Below, in pieces: positions 21,170 through 21,931 of a stretch of DNA of 21,931 nucleotides (the first letter of the stretch is position 1; each line of letters starts with the position of its first letter). Below the pieces are notes generated by a model. The model ran no database searches. It was not told where the DNA came from and saw only the letters and a program-made list of their open reading frames with translations. Source of the DNA: a virus. Where the stretch lies: positions 1 through 21,931 of the IMG/VR virus record IMGVR_UViG_3300029912_000001; one strand, 5' to 3'. The translations under genes and the position numbers were made by a program.

Positions 21170-21931
21170 TTGGGATTCTCGCAGCGCTGCTTGCGGTGGT
21201 CAATGTTGGCACCAACGCATCGCCAGGATATGGGTGCGATGGTGTGGCAGTGGGCCCCTACGCCATCAGCTTTCCGTACTTGACCAGCACAGATCTTATT
21301 GTCACTTCGACCACGGCGCCTGGCGTGGTCACAACTCTGGCTTACGTGACCGACTACACGCTATCAGTGACCAGCACCAGCACGACTGGCACAGTGACGC
21401 TGCTCGCGGGTAGCAAATGCCCTGCTGGCAGCACGTTAACGATCACGCGCACTTTGGCTTTGACTCAGCCCTACGGATTTAGAAGTCAGACTTCGTTCAA
21501 CCCCGCGTTGCACGAGCTTGCGTATGATCGTTTGTTTATGATCATGACACAAATCAACAGCAGCGTGTTCGGCCAGTACGTATCGAAGGGCGATATCATA
21601 GTGCGTAACAGCTTGGCGCCCACCCGGCTTGGGGTTGGCGTGGACGGTCAAGTCCTCACTGCTAGCTCTGCGACGCCGACTGGTCTGGTCTGGGGCTCTG
21701 GTTTCACGGTTGGCGGCTCCTACGTGGCTCCTGGGGGCGGCGCCGTCCCGCGATCGATCGCGAACAAGCTGGGCGACGTGGTGAGCGTCAAGGACTTTGG
21801 CGCTGCAGGCGATGGGGTTACGGACGATACAGCGGCGGTCAACTCGGCCGTTGCGCTGGCCGGATCGATCACAGGAGTTACGTTCCCGTGCCCGGGCACC
21901 TACTCAACCAGCAATCGCGGCACGCTCTTGT
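21166..21931 (+). CDS. Tail fibre / tailspike, N-terminal part (cut by window end)
   Basis: The open frame has 255 residues in the window and continues beyond it. ATG 21166 has AAGGAG at 21154-21159 and overlaps the previous stop. Residues about 21-130 match the T7 fibre N-terminal virion-attachment domain layout: VGPYAISFPYLTSTDLIV (29-46), VTDYTLS (61-67), GSTLTITRTLALTQPYGF (88-105), then an aromatic helix (ALHELAYDRLFMIMTQI). Residues 142-176 are the familiar linker KGDIIVRNSLAPTRLGVG...GQVLTASSATPTGLVWG. From about 205, VVSVKDFGAAGDGVTDDTAA is the opening of a pectate-lyase-like parallel beta-helix, the fold of many glycan-degrading spikes. The first ten residues (MIGILAALLA) are unusually hydrophobic. 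It should bind or cleave the host surface polysaccharide. Confidence 0.88.
   Translation, partial: MIGILAALLAVVNVGTNASPGYGCDGVAVGPYAISFPYLTSTDLIVTSTTAPGVVTTLAYVTDYTLSVTSTSTTGTVTLLAGSKCPAGSTLTITRTLALTQPYGFRSQTSFNPALHELAYDRLFMIMTQINSSVFGQYVSKGDIIVRNSLAPTRLGVGVDGQVLTASSATPTGLVWGSGFTVGGSYVAPGGGAVPRSIANKLGDVVSVKDFGAAGDGVTDDTAAVNSAVALAGSITGVTFPCPGTYSTSNRGTLL

Overview
The window is one continuous stretch of the late structural region of a tailed double-stranded DNA phage with a short tail (podovirus type). Every confident gene lies on the + strand, and from about 589 to the right end they are packed nearly without gaps. The genome is GC-rich. The capsid genes resemble the Bordetella phage BPP-1 / phage epsilon15 type (Gp7-like major capsid protein, Bbp16-like cement protein, Bbp19-like small protein). 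The tail and ejection genes follow the T7 plan (tubular proteins A and B, gp13-, gp14-, gp15- and gp16-like internal virion proteins, and a fibre with a T7-like N-terminus). The composition and BPP-1-like features suggest a Gram-negative host, perhaps a betaproteobacterium. The host is inference; no host gene is present.

Layout. Positions 1-588 hold no gene I can support. They hold an AT-rich dyad (255-279), three copies of a 14-bp near-palindrome (360-433), GC-rich hairpins and an AT-rich promoter-like block (508-536), so this looks like the control region of the late operon. Positions 589-1625 carry five small genes ending in a 60-residue excisionase/MerR-like helix-turn-helix protein. Positions 1677-4400 are packaging genes: terminase small subunit, two low-complexity proteins, terminase large subunit. 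Positions 4401-9752 are the head module: a small glycine-rich protein, portal, Bbp19-like protein, scaffold, major capsid protein, cement protein and a coiled-coil protein. A strong hairpin (9758-9789) separates head from tail. Positions 9807-21931 are the tail and ejection module: tubular A (with a carbohydrate-binding-like insert), tubular B (nozzle), gp13-like GNAT-fold protein, gp14-like and gp15-like proteins, a 1688-residue ejection protein, and a tail fibre/spike cut off by the window end as a pectate-lyase-like domain begins.

How the genes work together. The terminase packages DNA through the portal into a shell built by scaffold and major capsid protein and locked by the cement protein. 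Tubular A and B close the head and form the tail. The gp13- to gp16-like proteins would be stored inside and ejected to form the channel across the envelope. The fibre recognises and perhaps degrades the surface glycan. Most starts overlap the preceding stop (ATGA, GTGA, TAATG), so translation is coupled; the abundant capsid proteins have their own strong ribosome binding sites.

The most unusual signals are the 14-bp operator-like array next to a small DNA-binding gene, a strong excess of the palindrome AGATCT, a duplicated YS[KR]SPQMFxD motif at both ends of the scaffold, and a sugar-binding-like insert in the tail adaptor. I see no diversity-generating retroelement, CRISPR, tRNA, integrase or lysis gene in the window.
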